Assembly (NCBI GenBank): GCA_938038825.1
Contig: CALHST010000183.1
Coordinates: 1-5,134, forward strand
Source: an uncultured Paracoccaceae bacterium
GTDB lineage: Bacteria > Pseudomonadota > Alphaproteobacteria > Rhodobacterales > Rhodobacteraceae
DNA: 5,134 bases
Direction of reading: 5' to 3'
The notes under the pieces are model-generated. The model did no database searches and was not told the origin of the DNA. It was given only the letters and a program-made list of their open reading frames with translations. This document shows positions 5,009 to 5,134 of the stretch, piece after piece; within the stretch, counting starts at the first letter, position 1; every line of letters starts with the position of its first letter. The position numbers and the translations under genes were made by a program.

Positions 5009-5134
5009 ATGATCCCGTTGCTTGACTGGAACGATTTCCACAATGACAAACCGTCTTTTGTGGCCCAGATCGGGGCTGCATGCCGAGACGCAGGTTTCTT
5101 TCTGCTGAAGAATTCGTCTGTTCCTGCAGACCTA
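5009..5134 (+). CDS. Isopenicillin N synthase-family Fe(II)/2-oxoglutarate oxygenase, N-terminus (3' end off window)
   Basis: The frame from the ATG at 5009 stays open to the window edge, giving 42 residues: MIPLLDWNDF at the start, then QIGAACRDAGFFLLKN (20-35) and SSVPADL (36-42). This matches the N-terminal pattern of isopenicillin N synthase-like oxygenases (IPxxDxxxF, then xxIxxACRxxGFFxxxNHGVP); here the usual NHGVP is NSSVP. The family's jelly-roll domain with the HxD...H iron site would lie outside the window, so activity cannot be judged. The start is supported by the family N-terminus and by GGAAAG (4993-4998) ten bases upstream. It lies 86 bases after the amidohydrolase stop on the same strand with no terminator-like hairpin between, which suggests co-transcription. 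Family members oxidise varied small molecules; eukaryotic thymine-7-hydroxylases belong here, but the substrate of this protein is unknown. Confidence 0.8.
   Translation, partial: MIPLLDWNDFHNDKPSFVAQIGAACRDAGFFLLKNSSVPADL

Overview
The window looks like chromosome of a moderately GC-rich alphaproteobacterium, most likely Rhodobacterales (Roseobacter-like). This rests on the flavour of the proteins (DppC-type permease, short-tailed HemF, PhnM, a CodA/AtzC-type amidohydrolase, an IPNS-family oxygenase) and on GC-rich terminator hairpins with weak T-tracts. It is an inference; there is no rRNA or other marker to confirm it. No mobile element, CRISPR array, tRNA or rRNA was seen.

Layout from left to right: (1) The 3' two thirds of a DppC/OppC-type ABC transporter permease, plus strand, closing an operon that lies off the left edge. 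It is followed by two terminator-like hairpins. (2) A 94-residue, very glycine-rich small protein of unknown function with its own promoter-like region, which is dense in inverted repeats. A perfect 14-bp stem-loop lies just after its stop. (3) phnM, the C-P lyase pathway diphosphatase, plus strand, with no other phn gene in view. (4) A short gap with one weak hairpin, then hemF (aerobic coproporphyrinogen III oxidase) on the minus strand, convergent with phnM. (5) A 122-bp divergent region between hemF and the next gene holding two dyads. One of them reads as a terminator-like hairpin with a T-tract on the hemF strand. (6) A cytosine-deaminase-like amidohydrolase, plus strand. (7) The first 42 codons of an isopenicillin-N-synthase-family Fe(II)/2-oxoglutarate oxygenase, plus strand, running off the right edge and probably co-transcribed with the amidohydrolase.

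Functionally the window is a patchwork: solute import, phosphonate use, haem synthesis, and a possible two-gene unit for heterocycle or nucleobase modification. The least ordinary items are the amidohydrolase/oxygenase pair, because the amidohydrolase keeps the metal and catalytic residues of CodA but has changed base-recognition positions; the orphan phnM; and the glycine-rich small gene with its elaborate flanking symmetry.
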